In this document: piece after piece, positions 16,860-17,665 of the stretch
Layout of the letters: every line of letters begins with the position of its first letter
How positions within the stretch are numbered: position 1 is the first letter of the stretch
The notes under the pieces: generated by a model
The model's input: the letters and a program-made list of their open reading frames with translations, nothing else
Databases searched by the model: none
What the model was told of the DNA's origin: nothing
Program-made: the position numbers and the translations under genes
Origin: Candidatus Egerieicola pullicola
GTDB lineage: Bacteria; Bacillota; Clostridia; Oscillospirales; Ruminococcaceae
Assembly: GCA_018712465.1 (NCBI GenBank)
Contig: DVGY01000005.1
Coordinates: forward strand, 1-17,665
Direction of reading: 5' to 3'
Length of the DNA stretch: 17,665 bases

Positions 16860-17646
16860 AATTGATTTGCGCTTTGAAGAATGCGCCGCCCAGGGACGGA
16901 AGGCGCTGATTACCTTCGTCACCGCCGGGGACCCGGATCTGGACACCACCGAACAGCTGGTGCTGGCCATGGAGCAAAACGGCGCAGACATCATTGAATT
17001 GGGGGTTCCTTTTTCCGATCCCATTGCCGAAGGTCCGGTGATCCAGCGGGCCAGCCAGCGGGCGTTGGCCAACCACACCCGGCTGGAGGAAGTGTTTGCC
17101 CTGGTGAAGCGGCTGCGGCAAAAAACAGAGATCCCCCTCTGCCTGATGATGTACGTCAACACCCTTTACGTCCACGGCATTGCCAACTTCTTTGCCCAGT
17201 GCAGAGAGGCAGGGGTGGACGGGGTGATTCTCCCCGACGTACCCCTGGAAGAGCACGCCCCCTTTGACCAGGCTGCCCGGGCGGAAGGGGTACATCCCAT
17301 TTATTTGGTGGCTCCCACCTCCCATGAACGGATCCGCCGCATTGCCCAAAACGCCAGCGGTTTCCTTTACTGCGTTTCCAGCTTAGGCGTCACCGGCAAG
17401 CGTTCGGAGTACGCCACCGACTTTGACTCCTTCTTTGGGGAGATCAAAGCAGCCTGCACCGTTCCCTATGCCATCGGTTTCGGCATTTCCGGGCCGGAAC
17501 AGGTGCGGCAGATGGGACGGTATGCCCACGGCGTCATTGTGGGAAGCGCTGTGGTGGAACTGGTGGAACAGTACGGCAAGGACGCCCCCAAGCCGGTGGG
17601 CGAATTTGTAGCCCGTTTGGCCCAGGCCGCCAGAGAAACAGAATAA
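16849..17646 (+). CDS. trpA: Tryptophan synthase alpha chain
   Basis: Splits indole-3-glycerol phosphate into indole and glyceraldehyde-3-phosphate; the indole passes through a tunnel to TrpB. The 265-residue barrel shows FVTAGDPD (23-30), ELGVPFSDP (50-58) with catalytic E50 (Glu49 in E. coli), MMYVNTLY, PDVPLEEHAPF, the CVSSLGVTG loop and GFGISGPEQV with GVIVGSAVVE for phosphate binding. The second catalytic acid, Asp60 in E. coli, is Glu61 here (IAEGP in place of LADGP), codon 17029-17031. The start is a GTG overlapping trpB by 11 bases, with AGAGGAG 9 bases upstream; the only early alternative in frame would lose conserved sequence. This is the last gene seen; 19 bases follow and no terminator is visible before the window ends. 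Confidence 0.96.
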
Positions 17647-17665
17647 AGCAAAACACCCGAACCTG

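Overview
The window reads as a stretch of core chromosome from a moderately GC-rich low-GC-phylum bacterium (Firmicutes), most likely class Clostridia and possibly the Ruminococcaceae/Oscillospiraceae side of it. This is inferred from the strong GGAGG-type ribosome binding sites, from a tRNA-sensing T-box leader, and from gene order: smc-ftsY and the yhbY-nadD-yqeK-rsfS block (yqeI-yqeL in Bacillus) lie together and lead into leuS. All genes are on the + strand, coding density is high, and I see no mobile element, CRISPR array, rRNA or tRNA gene, and no sign of horizontal transfer.

Region 1 (1-8127) is a tight housekeeping run: smc (5' end cut by the window), ftsY, an RdgB/HAM1-type XTP/dITP pyrophosphatase, yhbY, nadD, yqeK, a membrane-anchored LytR-CpsA-Psr (LCP) protein, and rsfS. 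Several junctions are ATGA overlaps (yhbY/nadD, nadD/yqeK), indicating translational coupling. The genes cover chromosome organisation, SRP-dependent membrane targeting, nucleotide-pool cleaning, ribosome assembly and silencing, NAD synthesis, Ap4A removal and cell-wall polymer attachment. A good promoter-like sequence lies inside yqeK and may feed the LCP-rsfS part.

Region 2 (8204-10663) is leuS, with a rho-independent terminator directly after it. Region 3 (10664-11135) has no gene. It holds a near-consensus promoter and a complete T-box leader whose specifier codon is UGG (Trp), with a competing antiterminator and terminator. Region 4 (11136-17646) is a complete tryptophan operon, trpE-trpGD-trpC-trpF-trpB-trpA, with trpG and trpD fused into one protein. 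Its genes overlap or are separated by only a few bases. Together they convert chorismate to tryptophan, and uncharged tRNA-Trp would switch the operon on through the leader.

I did not find a previously undescribed system here. The observations most worth checking are the Trp T-box with its matching discriminator base, the TrpGD fusion, the Asp-to-Glu change at the second catalytic acid of TrpA, the promoter inside yqeK, and small structures around the rsfS and leuS starts.
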